From Curtobacterium luteum (GTDB lineage Bacteria > Actinomycetota > Actinomycetes > Actinomycetales > Microbacteriaceae): DNA of 64,000 nt. A model generated the notes under the pieces. That model was not told the origin of the DNA. It made no database searches and saw only the letters and a list, made by a program, of their open reading frames with translations. The stretch lies in assembly GCF_014646995.1 (NCBI RefSeq), contig NZ_BMOI01000006.1:1-64000 (forward strand). The letters run 5' to 3'. Positions 29,616-38,082 of this stretch are shown here, piece after piece. Position 1 is the first letter of the stretch, and each line of letters starts with the position of its first letter. A program made the translations under genes and the position numbers.

Positions 29616-30041
29616 TCATCCGTGGTCGGCGAGGCGGTGGAGGAGTGCCGGGACCCGTTCGAGCAGGGCCCGGTCGTCGTCGTCGAGCTCACTGTCGATC
29701 GCCGAGGCGAGCCAGTCCGCACGAGCCCGGCGGTCCTCGCGGATCGCGGCCTCGCCGGCCGTCGTGATCCGGATCACCGAGACGCGCCGGTCGTCGCCCG
29801 ACGTCTCGCGCTCGACCATCCCGCGCGCCGTGAGCTCGGCCACCGTGCGCGACTGCCCCTGGTGCTTCACGCCGCGTCGCCGGGCGAGCGCGGCGATCGT
29901 GCGCGGGCCCTCACGGTCGAGCAGCCCCAACGTCGCGGAATGGGCCGGCGGGAGGCTGTCGGCGTGCCCGCGGGTCGCCCGGACGAGCCGTCCGACCGAC
30001 TCCCGGAGGGCGTCGGCCAGGTCGTCCGCGGGCTCGGTCAT
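29616..30041 (-). CDS. MarR-family transcriptional regulator
   Basis: 141 residues. Winged helix-turn-helix about 35-95: LGLLDREGPRTIAALARRRG, GQSRTVAELTARGMVERETS, with the wing DDRRVSVIRITTAGEA. Dimer helices at both ends. It probably regulates the metallohydrolase downstream through the palindrome between the genes. No redox cysteine is present, which argues against an OhrR-type peroxide sensor. Confidence 0.9.
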   Translation of the reverse strand: MTEPADDLADALRESVGRLVRATRGHADSLPPAHSATLGLLDREGPRTIAALARRRGVKHQGQSRTVAELTARGMVERETSGDDRRVSVIRITTAGEAAIREDRRARADWLASAIDSELDDDDRALLERVPALLHRLADHG

Positions 30042-30084
30042 GGTCCGACCGTACCCGCCGTCGGCGGGTGCACCAGCGCACCCC

Positions 30085-30136
30085 GGGACGGACTGGAGGC
30101 CCGTGGCGGCGTCGCCACGGGCCTCCCGTCCGTCCC
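30085..30136 (-). terminator. Strong hairpin of the GGAGGC family
   Basis: 24-base arms opening GGGACGGACTGGAGGCCCG pair at 23 of 24 positions around the loop GCGT. It begins ten bases after the stop of the debranching-enzyme gene on the minus strand. The core GGAGGC/GCCTCC is shared with the hairpins at 52694, 54374 and 62739. Confidence 0.75.
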
Positions 30137-30145
30137 CTGCGTGCG

Positions 30146-32092
30146 TCAGCGCAGCGCGACCCACACCGGGAAGGCGGCCGCCGCACTCCAGGCCTGCGGT
30201 CGGCACGCCGCCGGGTAGGGCGCCGGTCGCGAGACGTCGTGCGCGTCGTCCCCGGCGTGCAGCTCGGGCATGCGGAAGTCGAACGCCACCGCGGCGGCGA
30301 GGAGTTGCTCGGCGAGCGTCCGGGCCTCGGCCGTGTGCCCCGTCCGCGTCAGGCCGCTCACGACCACCGCGGTGTCGTGCGCCCACACGGAGCCGCCGTG
30401 GTAGCTCAGGGGCCAGTAGCCCGACGCGGTGGTCGACAGGGTCCGCAGGCCGAACCCGCTCGCCATGTCGGGCGCGACGACGCGGGCGGCCACGACGGCC
30501 TCCTCCTCCGCGGTGAGCAGGCCGGTGCCGAGCAGGTGGCCGATGTTGCTCGTGGCGGAGTCGACCGGCCGCTTCCGGGCGTCGAGCGCGATCGCCGGGT
30601 ACGGGCCGATCGCGTCCCGCACCCAGAAGGTCGCGCGGAAGCGCTCGGCGAGCCGCGCCGCCCAGGCACGCCAGTCGTCGCCGCCGGGTCGTCCGAAGGC
30701 GTCGAGCAGGTCGGCACCGTGGACGGCGGCCTCGTGCGCGTACCCCTGCACCTCGCAGAGGGCGATCGGCCCCTCCGCCAGGGTGCCGTCGCGCCACTGC
30801 ACGCTGTCGCCGGAGTCCTTCCACCCCTGGTTCGCCAGGCCCCTGCCGGACTCGTCGACGTACTCGAGGAGCCCGTCGCCGTCGTCGTCGCCGTGGTCGC
30901 GCATCCACGCCAGGGCCAGCTCGAGCGTCGGGAGCAGGTCCTCGACCTCGGCGTCGGGCAGTCCGGCGCGCCACGCGTCGTGGAGCAGGCAGACCCAGAG
31001 CGCGGTCGCGTCCACGGTGCCGTAGTAGAGCGGTGGCAGCGAGATCTCGTCGTTGTCGACGGGGAGGCTCGCCTGCCGCAGCTCGTGCATCACCTTGCCC
31101 GGTTGCTCGGCGGTCGCCGGATCGCTCCGGGTCCCCTGCAGTGCCGCGAGCACGCGGAGCGTCCCGGCAGCGATGGACGTGTCGACCGACAGGAGGAACC
31201 GTGCCGCCCAGATCGAGTCGCGCCCGAAGAGCGTGAAGAACCACGGGGCCCCGGCGGCGAGGAACTCGCCCTCCGGCCGGGTCATCCGCAGCGCGTCGAG
31301 GTCGTCGGTCGCCCGGACCAGCCAGCGCCGGAGCCGGTCGTCGGCGACGCCCTCGGGTGCGGCGAAGGTCGCGGGCGTGGTCGCGCCGCCGACCACGGCG
31401 TCGGGCGCGACGACCGCGCAGTCCCAGCCGAGTTCGGTGACCCGGGCGCGCGGGACGCGCCAGGTGAGGACGACGTCGCCGTCGTCGAGCGCGACGTCGG
31501 CCCCGGGGGCGTCGAGTGTCACGTCCACCGAGCCGGCCGTCCAGGAGGCGCGGCGCACCCCGTCCGTGTCGGCTCCCGGTGCGAGCACGGCCGGCACGGG
31601 CGCAGGGGCGCCCCCCGCCTTGACCGCGTCCATGCCGCTCGCGTCCGGCGTGATGCGGACCACCACCTCGAGCGTGCGGCCGCCAGGCCCCGGCTCCGGC
31701 TCCGCGGAAGCGGTGCGGTCCTCGATGCGGAGGGTCTCGCGCACGCCGTCGGTGCGGACGGTGCGGCGACGGTCGAGTCGGACGTCGGGGTCGGCGCCCG
31801 GCGCGTCGAGTCCGCGCAGGAGCGCCGAGAACACGACCTCGCGGGCCGACGCCGGAGCGACGGACACGGGCTCGACGTCCGACCCGGAGACGCTGACGCC
31901 GACCGTGGACACGACCCGTTGGTCACCGGTCCAGTAGCCGTGGACCGGGTTGGTGCCGACCGAGCCGTGCCGGTCGGACCACGCCTGCGTGGGCGCGGCG
32001 AGGACGACGACCTCGTCGTGCAGCAGCGGTTGCAGGGGCATCGCGGGGGCCTCGGCCTTCGTGGTGGGTGTGCTGGTGGTCGTGGTGGTCAT
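30146..32092 (-). CDS. Glycogen-debranching-like amylo-alpha-1,6-glucosidase
   Basis: 648 residues. An N-terminal beta-sandwich (about 20-250, with GSVGTNPVHGYWTGDQR) precedes an (alpha/alpha)6 barrel with APWFFTLFGRDSIWAARFLL, ANQGWKDSGDSVQWRDG and WPLSYHGGSVWAHDTA. These are marks of the GH63/GDE-like family acting on alpha-glucans or oligosaccharides. The product has no signal peptide, so it acts in the cytoplasm. It is the last gene of a carbohydrate ABC operon (ATGA overlap with the permease gene), so it probably processes the imported sugar. Confidence 0.88.
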   Translation of the reverse strand: MTTTTTSTPTTKAEAPAMPLQPLLHDEVVVLAAPTQAWSDRHGSVGTNPVHGYWTGDQRVVSTVGVSVSGSDVEPVSVAPASAREVVFSALLRGLDAPGADPDVRLDRRRTVRTDGVRETLRIEDRTASAEPEPGPGGRTLEVVVRITPDASGMDAVKAGGAPAPVPAVLAPGADTDGVRRASWTAGSVDVTLDAPGADVALDDGDVVLTWRVPRARVTELGWDCAVVAPDAVVGGATTPATFAAPEGVADDRLRRWLVRATDDLDALRMTRPEGEFLAAGAPWFFTLFGRDSIWAARFLLSVDTSIAAGTLRVLAALQGTRSDPATAEQPGKVMHELRQASLPVDNDEISLPPLYYGTVDATALWVCLLHDAWRAGLPDAEVEDLLPTLELALAWMRDHGDDDGDGLLEYVDESGRGLANQGWKDSGDSVQWRDGTLAEGPIALCEVQGYAHEAAVHGADLLDAFGRPGGDDWRAWAARLAERFRATFWVRDAIGPYPAIALDARKRPVDSATSNIGHLLGTGLLTAEEEAVVAARVVAPDMASGFGLRTLSTTASGYWPLSYHGGSVWAHDTAVVVSGLTRTGHTAEARTLAEQLLAAAVAFDFRMPELHAGDDAHDVSRPAPYPAACRPQAWSAAAAFPVWVALR

Positions 32093-33003
32093 TCCTTGAC
32101 CGCCCCTTCGCTGGAGTTCATGATGCGCTTCTGGAAGACGAAGAACGCGACCGCGACCGGGATCGTCATGACGAACGCGGCGGCGAGCTTGATCGGGTAC
32201 TGGTTGCCGGCGCTGAGCGCTCCGGAGGCGAGCGACGCGACGCCCTTGGTCAGGGTCGTCAGGTTCGGCGACGACGTCGAGACGATGAAGTGCGCGAGCT
32301 CGTTCCACGAGCCCTGGAACGACAGGATCGTGATGGTGACGACGGCCGGCCGGGCCATCGGCAGCACGATCGACCAGAACGTGCGGAACACCCCGGCGCC
32401 GTCGATGCGGGCCTGTTCCTCGACGCTCGCCGGGATCGACTCGAAGAAGTTCTTCATGATGAACACACCGGCGGCGTCGACGAGCAGCGGGACGATCATG
32501 CCCGAGTACGAGTCGTACATGCCGAGCTGGTTGATCACGAGGAACTTCGGGATGAGCAGGACGACCCCGGGCACGGCCATCACCGCGATGATCAGCGCGA
32601 ACACCGTCTGACGTCCGGGGAAGCGCAGGCGGGCCAGCGCGTACCCGGCGAGCGAGTCGAAGAAGATCCGCCCGAGCGTCACGAACACCGCGACGATGAT
32701 CGAGTTCATCGTCCAGATCCCGAAGTCGGAGTTTTCGAACAGGGTGCGGAACGCCGCGCCCGTCCAGGTCGTGGGGAGCGCCAGCGGGTGCAGCGACGCG
32801 TCCTGGTCGGTCTTGAAGGCGTTGACGATCGCGACGTAGAACGGCAGCAGGTAGACGGCGGCGATCAGCGCGCCGACGACGAGGAAGGCGATCCCGCGGA
32901 CGGTGAGCCGCCGCGGCCGCCGGCCCGGGCCGGGCGCCTGCGTGACGGTGGCGGCGCGGAGGTCGGGCACCGCGCCTCCAGGCCGGGTGGAGGTGGCGGT
33001 CAC
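32089..33003 (-). CDS. Carbohydrate ABC transporter permease (MalG type)
   Basis: 304 residues from GTG with six membrane segments after a ~40-residue cytoplasmic front. The ABC-contact EAA loop is seen in EEQARIDGAGVFRTFWSIVLPMARPAVV. It pairs with the upstream MalF-type permease. It overlaps both neighbours by four bases. Confidence 0.93.
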   Translation of the reverse strand: MTATSTRPGGAVPDLRAATVTQAPGPGRRPRRLTVRGIAFLVVGALIAAVYLLPFYVAIVNAFKTDQDASLHPLALPTTWTGAAFRTLFENSDFGIWTMNSIIVAVFVTLGRIFFDSLAGYALARLRFPGRQTVFALIIAVMAVPGVVLLIPKFLVINQLGMYDSYSGMIVPLLVDAAGVFIMKNFFESIPASVEEQARIDGAGVFRTFWSIVLPMARPAVVTITILSFQGSWNELAHFIVSTSSPNLTTLTKGVASLASGALSAGNQYPIKLAAAFVMTIPVAVAFFVFQKRIMNSSEGAVKE

Positions 33004-34040
33004 CGGACCGATCCCTTCTCGATCCAGCGCATGCGACGACGCGACACCGGTCGTTCCCGGAGCGCCCAGCGCTGCAGCAGCGCGAAGACGACGATGATGC
33101 CGAAGAGCACGAACGCGATCGCCGCGCCCACGCCCCACTGCTGACTGCCGAACGCCGTGGAGTACGACAGGTACGCCGGGGTGATGGTGGTGTTCGCCGG
33201 CGCGCCCCGCGTGCCCGTGTAGATCTGGTCGAACACCTGCCACGTGCCGATCAGCCCGAGGGTGAGCACGGTGAACAGGGTCGGGCGCAGCTGCGGCAGC
33301 GTCACCCGCCAGAACCGCGTCCACGCACCGGCGCCGTCGATCATCGCCGCCTCGTCGACGTCGTGCGACAGGTTCTGCAGCGCCGCGATGAAGAGCAGCA
33401 TGAACGTGCCGCTCGTGGTGAACACCGCGAGCAGGATGAACGCCGTCATCGCCACCGACGGCCCCGACAGCCACTCCCACCACGAGATGCCGAGCAGGGT
33501 GTGGTCGGCGAGGAACGCCGGCGGGTTCCCGGCCCCGAGCTGGAAGATCCCGGTCGGCTCGTTGAACCAGTTCGGACCCCGCAGTCCGATCCACCCGATG
33601 ATCGTGTTCACGGCGCCGGTCGACGAGAACAGGAACAGCCAGAGCACCGTGATGGCGACGGAGCTCGTCACCGACGGGAAGTAGAACGCGGTCCGGAAGA
33701 ACCCGCGGCCGCGCAGGGCCCGACCGTTCACGAGGACGGCCAGACCGAGCGCGACGGCGGTCTGCAGCGGCACGACGAAGACGACGTACCAGAGGTTGTT
33801 CCGCAGGGCGGTCCCGAAGTTCTGCTCGTCGAGGCCGCCCCCGCCGAGGATCTTCGCGTAGTTCTGGCCGCCGACGAACGACACGTCGGAGGAGAACGGG
33901 CTGCCCACCCCGCGCCAGTCGGACACGCTCACCCAGGCCGCCATGAGCACAGGGACGAGGAGGAACAGGCCGAGGACGATGACGGTCGGGGCGGTGAACA
34001 GCCAGCCGGAGACGGCTTCGCCGCGGTTCTTCCGGGACAC
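33000..34040 (-). CDS. Carbohydrate ABC transporter permease (MalF type)
   Basis: 346 residues, about six to seven membrane segments starting with FTAPTVIVLGLFLLVPVLMA, and the EAA loop DEAAMIDGAGAWTRFWRVTLPQLRP. It contains an extended outside loop near residues 150-190. It lies five bases after the binding-protein stop. No ATPase gene is in the operon, so the transporter probably uses a shared MsmK/MalK-like ATPase from elsewhere. Confidence 0.93.
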   Translation of the reverse strand: MSRKNRGEAVSGWLFTAPTVIVLGLFLLVPVLMAAWVSVSDWRGVGSPFSSDVSFVGGQNYAKILGGGGLDEQNFGTALRNNLWYVVFVVPLQTAVALGLAVLVNGRALRGRGFFRTAFYFPSVTSSVAITVLWLFLFSSTGAVNTIIGWIGLRGPNWFNEPTGIFQLGAGNPPAFLADHTLLGISWWEWLSGPSVAMTAFILLAVFTTSGTFMLLFIAALQNLSHDVDEAAMIDGAGAWTRFWRVTLPQLRPTLFTVLTLGLIGTWQVFDQIYTGTRGAPANTTITPAYLSYSTAFGSQQWGVGAAIAFVLFGIIVVFALLQRWALRERPVSRRRMRWIEKGSVR

Positions 34041-34045
34041 GTCCG

Positions 34046-35311
34046 TCAGCCCCTCAACGCGGCGGACATGTTCTTCTGCACGCCCTCGAGCAGGGTCTTC
34101 ACGTCGGTGCTCCGCAGCGTGCCGAGCTTGGAGTCGAAGTCGGCGATGACGTCGGCCGTGCCGCTCGCGTTCGGCAGGCCCTGCGCCGCGTCGGCCTGGT
34201 CGAGGAACGCCGCGTACTGCGGGTACTCCTGCTTCCAGGTGCTGGCCGCGGACTCCACGGAGGGCATGACGCCGAAGGCCTTGGCGAACGCGAGCTGCTG
34301 GTCGGTGCTGGTCATCTTCTCGACGAAGGACAGCGCCGCCTTCTGGTTCGGCGAGTCCTTCGCGATGCCCCAGCAGTTGGTGAACTGGAGCGTGCCGGCA
34401 CCCTTCGGGCCCTCGGGCAGCGGGACGACCTCGTACTCGACGTCGGGGTAGCTGGACGACATCGCGCCGGTGAGCCAGTTGCCCTCGATGGTCATCGCGG
34501 CCTTGTCCTTCCCGAAGGCGTCGCCGCCCCAGCTCTCGCCGAGGTCGCTCGAGAACTTCATCGACCCCTGGTCGAGCAGGCCCTTGACGTAGTCGAGCGC
34601 CTCGACGTTCGCCGCGGAGTCCACGGTGGCCTTCGTCTGATCGGCGTTCGTCAGGCCACCGTCGGCCTGGGCCATGAACGCACCGAGGCGCTCGATCTGC
34701 GGGCTGGTGGAGAGTCCGACCCGGCCGTCCTGGGTGAGCTTCTCGGACACGGTCTCCAGCTGGTCCCAGGTCTTCGGGACGTCGGCGTCCGTGAGGCCGG
34801 CGGCCTTCCAGTCGGCGGTGTTGATGAAGAGCGCGAGGGTCGAGAAGTCCTTCGGCGCGCAGTAGAGCTGGTCGTCGACGGTGAACGACCTGGTCAGGGT
34901 CGGGTAGAAGTCCCCCGTGTCCTTCAGCTGGTCGCCGTAGGGCAGGAGCGAGCCGTTCGACGCGTACCCGGCGAGGGACGACGTGCTCACGTAGAAGACG
35001 TCCGCCGGCTTGCCGGACGCGAAGCCCTGCGCGAGCTGCTGGTCGAGGTTGTTGGCGGCCTGCACGGAGACGCCGGTGCCGGACGACTTCGACCAGGCGG
35101 AGGCGGCGCTCTTCACCGCGGCGGTCTCCGCGTCGCCGGACGAGCCGATGAGGACGGTCAGGTCCTTGTCGCTCGAGGTCAGCTTGCCGGCGTCACCGGA
35201 TCCACCGGATCCGCCGGAGCCCGAGAAGCCCGAGCCACAGGCGGAGAGGGTCAGGGCCGCGGTCAGCGCGATCGCGCCCGCGGTCAGCTTGCGTGCTGTG
35301 CGTCGTTGCAT
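34046..35311 (-). CDS. Carbohydrate ABC transporter binding lipoprotein
   Basis: 421 residues. Signal peptide with lipobox LTLSACGS, then a Gly/Ser-rich spacer and a family 1 solute-binding fold: LTVLIGSSGDAETAAVKSAASA, KPADVFYVSTSSLAGY, KTWDQLETVSEKL, AMTIEGNWLTGAMSS. It captures an oligosaccharide outside the membrane. First gene of the operon, with an operator just upstream and a divergent LacI regulator. Confidence 0.93.
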   Translation of the reverse strand: MQRRTARKLTAGAIALTAALTLSACGSGFSGSGGSGGSGDAGKLTSSDKDLTVLIGSSGDAETAAVKSAASAWSKSSGTGVSVQAANNLDQQLAQGFASGKPADVFYVSTSSLAGYASNGSLLPYGDQLKDTGDFYPTLTRSFTVDDQLYCAPKDFSTLALFINTADWKAAGLTDADVPKTWDQLETVSEKLTQDGRVGLSTSPQIERLGAFMAQADGGLTNADQTKATVDSAANVEALDYVKGLLDQGSMKFSSDLGESWGGDAFGKDKAAMTIEGNWLTGAMSSSYPDVEYEVVPLPEGPKGAGTLQFTNCWGIAKDSPNQKAALSFVEKMTSTDQQLAFAKAFGVMPSVESAASTWKQEYPQYAAFLDQADAAQGLPNASGTADVIADFDSKLGTLRSTDVKTLLEGVQKNMSAALRG

Positions 35312-35346
35312 CAGGGAGGGCTCCTCGTCGAGTCGACTTCGATCGT

Positions 35347-35365
35347 TCAAATTTGATCGATCAAA
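35347..35365. promoter_or_regulatory. LacI-family operator of the sugar operon
   Basis: TTTGATCGATCAAA (35352-35365) is a perfect 14-bp palindrome with central CG. It overlaps a second palindrome, TCAAATTTGA (35347-35356). It lies between the binding-protein start (35311) and the LacI start (35406) in a conspicuously AT-rich patch. Confidence 0.75.
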
Positions 35366-35405
35366 CGCGTCCACGGTACACCCTCGACGCGCTAGCGTGA
35401 ACCCC

Positions 35406-36569
35406 GTGTCCCAGCCAGCCACCGTCGCCGACGTCGCCGCCGCCGCGGGCGTGTCCCGGCAGACCGTGTCGAACGCGCTGAACCGGCCCGAGATCGTCCG
35501 GCCGGCGACCCTCACCCGGGTCCGCGCCGCGATCGACGAGCTCGGGTACCGGCCGCACGCCTCGGCAAGGCGCCTCCGCACACGGCAGAGCTCCACGCTC
35601 GGCGTCCGGCTCCCGCCGGTGCACGGCATCTCCGGCGCGGTCCTGGACCGCTTCCTCCACGCCCTCGTGGAACGCGCCGACGAACGCGGGATGCGCATCC
35701 TGCTCTTCACGGCGACCGACCTCGACGACGAGCTGGCGCACATGGAGCGGCTCGTGGAGGGGTCCGACGTCGACGGCTTCGTCCTCACGTCGACCGCGCA
35801 CGGCGACCCGCGCGCGGCCTGGCTCGGCGAGCGTGACGTGCCGTTCGTCACCTTCGGCCGACCGTGGGGCGTGCCGGACATGGACGACGCCCCGCACCCC
35901 TGGGTCGACGTCGACGGGCGGGCCGGGCTCCGTGAGGCCACGGCCGGACTCGTTGCCCGGGGTCACCGGCGGATCGGGTTCCTCGGCTGGCCGAGCCCCT
36001 CCGGCCAGGGCGACGAACGACGACTCGGGTGGCGCGACGCCCTCGGCGACGCGGGACTGGGCGCACCCCCGGCCGGCAGCGCCGACGCGGGACTGGGCGC
36101 ACCCCCCGCCGGCAGCGCCGACGCGGGACTGGGCGCACCCCCGGCCGGCAGCGCCGACGCGGGACTGGGCGCTCCCCCGGCCGGCGGCGCCGACGCGGCC
36201 GCCGACGGGGCCACGGGCGCGGGCTCGGGCTCGGCCTCGGGCGCCGTGGACCTCGCCTGCGAGGACGACGTCGCGGCCGCCACCGCGGTCGTCGCCGCGG
36301 CCCTGCAGGGCGGGACCGTGTTCGACGCCGTGGTGTGCGCCTCCGACACCCTCGCGCTCGGAGCCCGGTTCGCGCTCGGCGCCGAGGTGCCGGTGGTCGG
36401 GTACGACGACACCCCGGTCGCTGCGGCCGTCGGTATCTCGAGCGTCGAGCAGCCCCTGGACGCAGCGGCCGCAGCGGCGGTGGAGCTCCTGATGGGGTCC
36501 GGGCGGTCGGTCCTGCCGGCCTCGGGCGGGCACCGGTTGCTCGCCCCGCACGTCGTCTGGCGAGGCTGA
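35406..36569 (+). CDS. LacI-family regulator with an internal 12-residue repeat
   Basis: 387 residues from GTG; another GTG lies three codons upstream. Helix-turn-helix about 4-25 (TVADVAAAAGVSRQTVSNALN), then a sensor domain with LGVRLPPVHGISGAVLDRFL and, at the end, ASDTLALGARFALGAEVPVVGYDD. Between the two sensor halves, residues 215-262 are DAGLGAPPAGSA four times, followed by an Ala/Gly/Ser-rich linker to about 283. This makes it some 45-60 residues longer than usual. It is divergent from the sugar ABC operon, which it most likely represses. Confidence 0.9.
   Translation: MSQPATVADVAAAAGVSRQTVSNALNRPEIVRPATLTRVRAAIDELGYRPHASARRLRTRQSSTLGVRLPPVHGISGAVLDRFLHALVERADERGMRILLFTATDLDDELAHMERLVEGSDVDGFVLTSTAHGDPRAAWLGERDVPFVTFGRPWGVPDMDDAPHPWVDVDGRAGLREATAGLVARGHRRIGFLGWPSPSGQGDERRLGWRDALGDAGLGAPPAGSADAGLGAPPAGSADAGLGAPPAGSADAGLGAPPAGGADAAADGATGAGSGSASGAVDLACEDDVAAATAVVAAALQGGTVFDAVVCASDTLALGARFALGAEVPVVGYDDTPVAAAVGISSVEQPLDAAAAAAVELLMGSGRSVLPASGGHRLLAPHVVWRG
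36048..36191 (+). repeat. 4 x 36-bp coding minisatellite in the LacI gene
   Basis: Units start at 36048, 36084, 36120 and 36156; each keeps the reading frame and encodes DAGLGAPPAGSA, the last ending GGA. Differences between copies are single bases. Repeat number could change by slippage in 12-codon steps without frameshift. Confidence 0.9.
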
Positions 36570-36578
36570 CCGAGCGAG

Positions 36579-36622
36579 GGCACCGGATCCCGGCGTCCAC
36601 CCCCGCCGGGACCCGCGGTGCC
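36579..36622 (+). terminator. Hairpin after the LacI gene
   Basis: Arms with GGCACC...TCCCGGCG and CGCCGGGA...GGTGCC pair with small interruptions around an eight-base loop, ten bases after the stop. No T-run. Confidence 0.45.
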
Positions 36623-36718
36623 GCGTCCGGACACGATCCGGTGACGACTCCCGCGACCCCGGCGCCCGCTCCCACACGGCGGGCTACCGTCGGGACGACG
36701 ACGACGGCAGGGGGAGCC

Positions 36719-37396
36719 ATGGGACACCGGACGAACAGCACGGTCGCGATCGGGGTGCTGCTCCTCGTGACGACCGCACTGGCGGGCTGCGCGCAGCAGG
36801 GGCCGGCCGGACCGGGTTCGCCCACGGCGACGACCAGCGCAGGAGGCCAGCCGACCGCGACCGCCGACGCCGCCACCCCGTCGCCGACGACCTCGCCGAC
36901 GCCCCGCCCGACCTCCACGATCACCCCCGTTCCCGGTGTCGACGACGATGCGGGGAACCTTCCCGACTCCTGCACCGGACTCATCACCGCGGGCAAGTGG
37001 GACGACTCGTTCGCGTCAGCTCCCCTCAACGACCCGAGCAGCGTCGGCGACCCGGCCGAGGTGCCGAAGGACGCGCTGACGCCGGTGCTGCAGCCGGACG
37101 GGAAGTCCCTGTACTGCGTCTGGCGTGATCCTGGGGCGGACACCACGTACCTGTCGATCCGGGTCGCCACGGTGGACTCCGCGAAGGCGTACCCGCACCT
37201 CGAGAGCGCCCTGCAAGGGTACGACTGCACACTCGACGGGTACGGCTACCGCTGCCAGAAGGTCTCGAAGAACAGCCAGTACCCGGTCACCGACGGCGAC
37301 ACGTACTACACCCGCGGCGACGTCGGGATCCACATCCGGCAGTCGAACGTGACGACCTCCGGGCTGCTCGACGACGTCATCGCGCACGTGTTCTAG
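36719..37396 (+). CDS. DUF-type lipoprotein of unknown function
   Basis: 225 residues. Signal peptide with lipobox TTALAGC (Cys about 24), then a Thr/Pro/Ser-rich spacer to about 75, then a compact domain with four cysteines (SCTGLIT, YCVWRD, DCTLDGYGYRC) that may form two disulphides. No enzyme motif seen. Its TAG overlaps the TAG of the convergent regulator gene in the sequence CTAG. Confidence 0.8.
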   Translation: MGHRTNSTVAIGVLLLVTTALAGCAQQGPAGPGSPTATTSAGGQPTATADAATPSPTTSPTPRPTSTITPVPGVDDDAGNLPDSCTGLITAGKWDDSFASAPLNDPSSVGDPAEVPKDALTPVLQPDGKSLYCVWRDPGADTTYLSIRVATVDSAKAYPHLESALQGYDCTLDGYGYRCQKVSKNSQYPVTDGDTYYTRGDVGIHIRQSNVTTSGLLDDVIAHVF

Positions 37397-38016
37397 CGCT
37401 CCGCTGTCCGTGGGACCGGGCGCGACCGGACGTGCGCCCGCTCCCCCTGTGGCCCGTAGAGGCAGAGCACCTCGGTGACCTCGTCCGTCGTGTTTCCCAC
37501 CCAGTGCGGCGTGTGCGTGTCGAACTCGACGACCTCGCCCGGGCCGAGGTCGAGGTCACGGTCGCCGAGCAGCAGCCGGAGCCGTCCGGACAGCACGTAC
37601 AGCCACTCGTAGCCCTCGTGGGTCCGCAACGTCCGATCCGTGTTCGCCGGTCCGGGTGGGATGAGCTGCTTGAAGGATCGCACCCCGCCGGTCCGCCGGG
37701 TCAGTGGGACGACGATCCGGTCGCCGTGGCGCTCGGGCTTGAGGTGCACCCGCGGGTCGCCCGTCGGCGGCGCCCCGACGAGGTCGTCGAGCGGCACCTG
37801 GTAGGCCCGCGCGAGCGGCAGGAGGAGTTCGAGCGTCGGCTTCCGCTGCCCGGACTCGAGCCGTGAGAGCGTCGACACCGAGATGCCGGTCTCCGCGGCG
37901 AGCGCCGCCAGCGTGACGTCGCGGCGCCCGCGCAGCGCGCGGAGTCGTGGGCCGACCGCCTCGACGACGTCGGCCGTCGTGCTCGGGGTGATCCGCGCCT
38001 CCCGGTCGTGTGCCAT
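37393..38016 (-). CDS. XRE-cupin transcriptional regulator
   Basis: 207 residues. Helix-turn-helix about 28-80 (LRALRGRRDVTLAALAAE, SVSTLSRLESGQRKPTLELL), then a cupin domain from about 125 to 195 with HEGYEWLYVLSGRLRLLLGD and VEFDTHTPHWVGN. Such regulators sense small molecules with the cupin part. Divergent from the flavoprotein gene at 38083, a pairing seen often in bacteria, so that gene is the likely target. Confidence 0.92.
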   Translation of the reverse strand: MAHDREARITPSTTADVVEAVGPRLRALRGRRDVTLAALAAETGISVSTLSRLESGQRKPTLELLLPLARAYQVPLDDLVGAPPTGDPRVHLKPERHGDRIVVPLTRRTGGVRSFKQLIPPGPANTDRTLRTHEGYEWLYVLSGRLRLLLGDRDLDLGPGEVVEFDTHTPHWVGNTTDEVTEVLCLYGPQGERAHVRSRPVPRTAER

Positions 38017-38025
38017 GCCGCCATG

Positions 38026-38040
38026 TTGCCATGCCGGCAA
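38026..38040. promoter_or_regulatory. Operator candidate between XRE-cupin and flavoprotein genes
   Basis: TTGCC and GGCAA flank ATGCC. The ten bases TGCCATGCCG occur twice, at 38011 and 38027, one turn and a half apart. It lies in the 66-base gap between the divergent starts. Confidence 0.45.
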
Positions 38041-38082
38041 CCGTGCTTGCTGATCACGGGCGATCCCGCCCAAGCTGCCGTC

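Noticed and set aside
36048-36191. CRISPR-like 36-bp repeat
   Set aside because: The units abut without spacers and are coding in frame inside a LacI gene.
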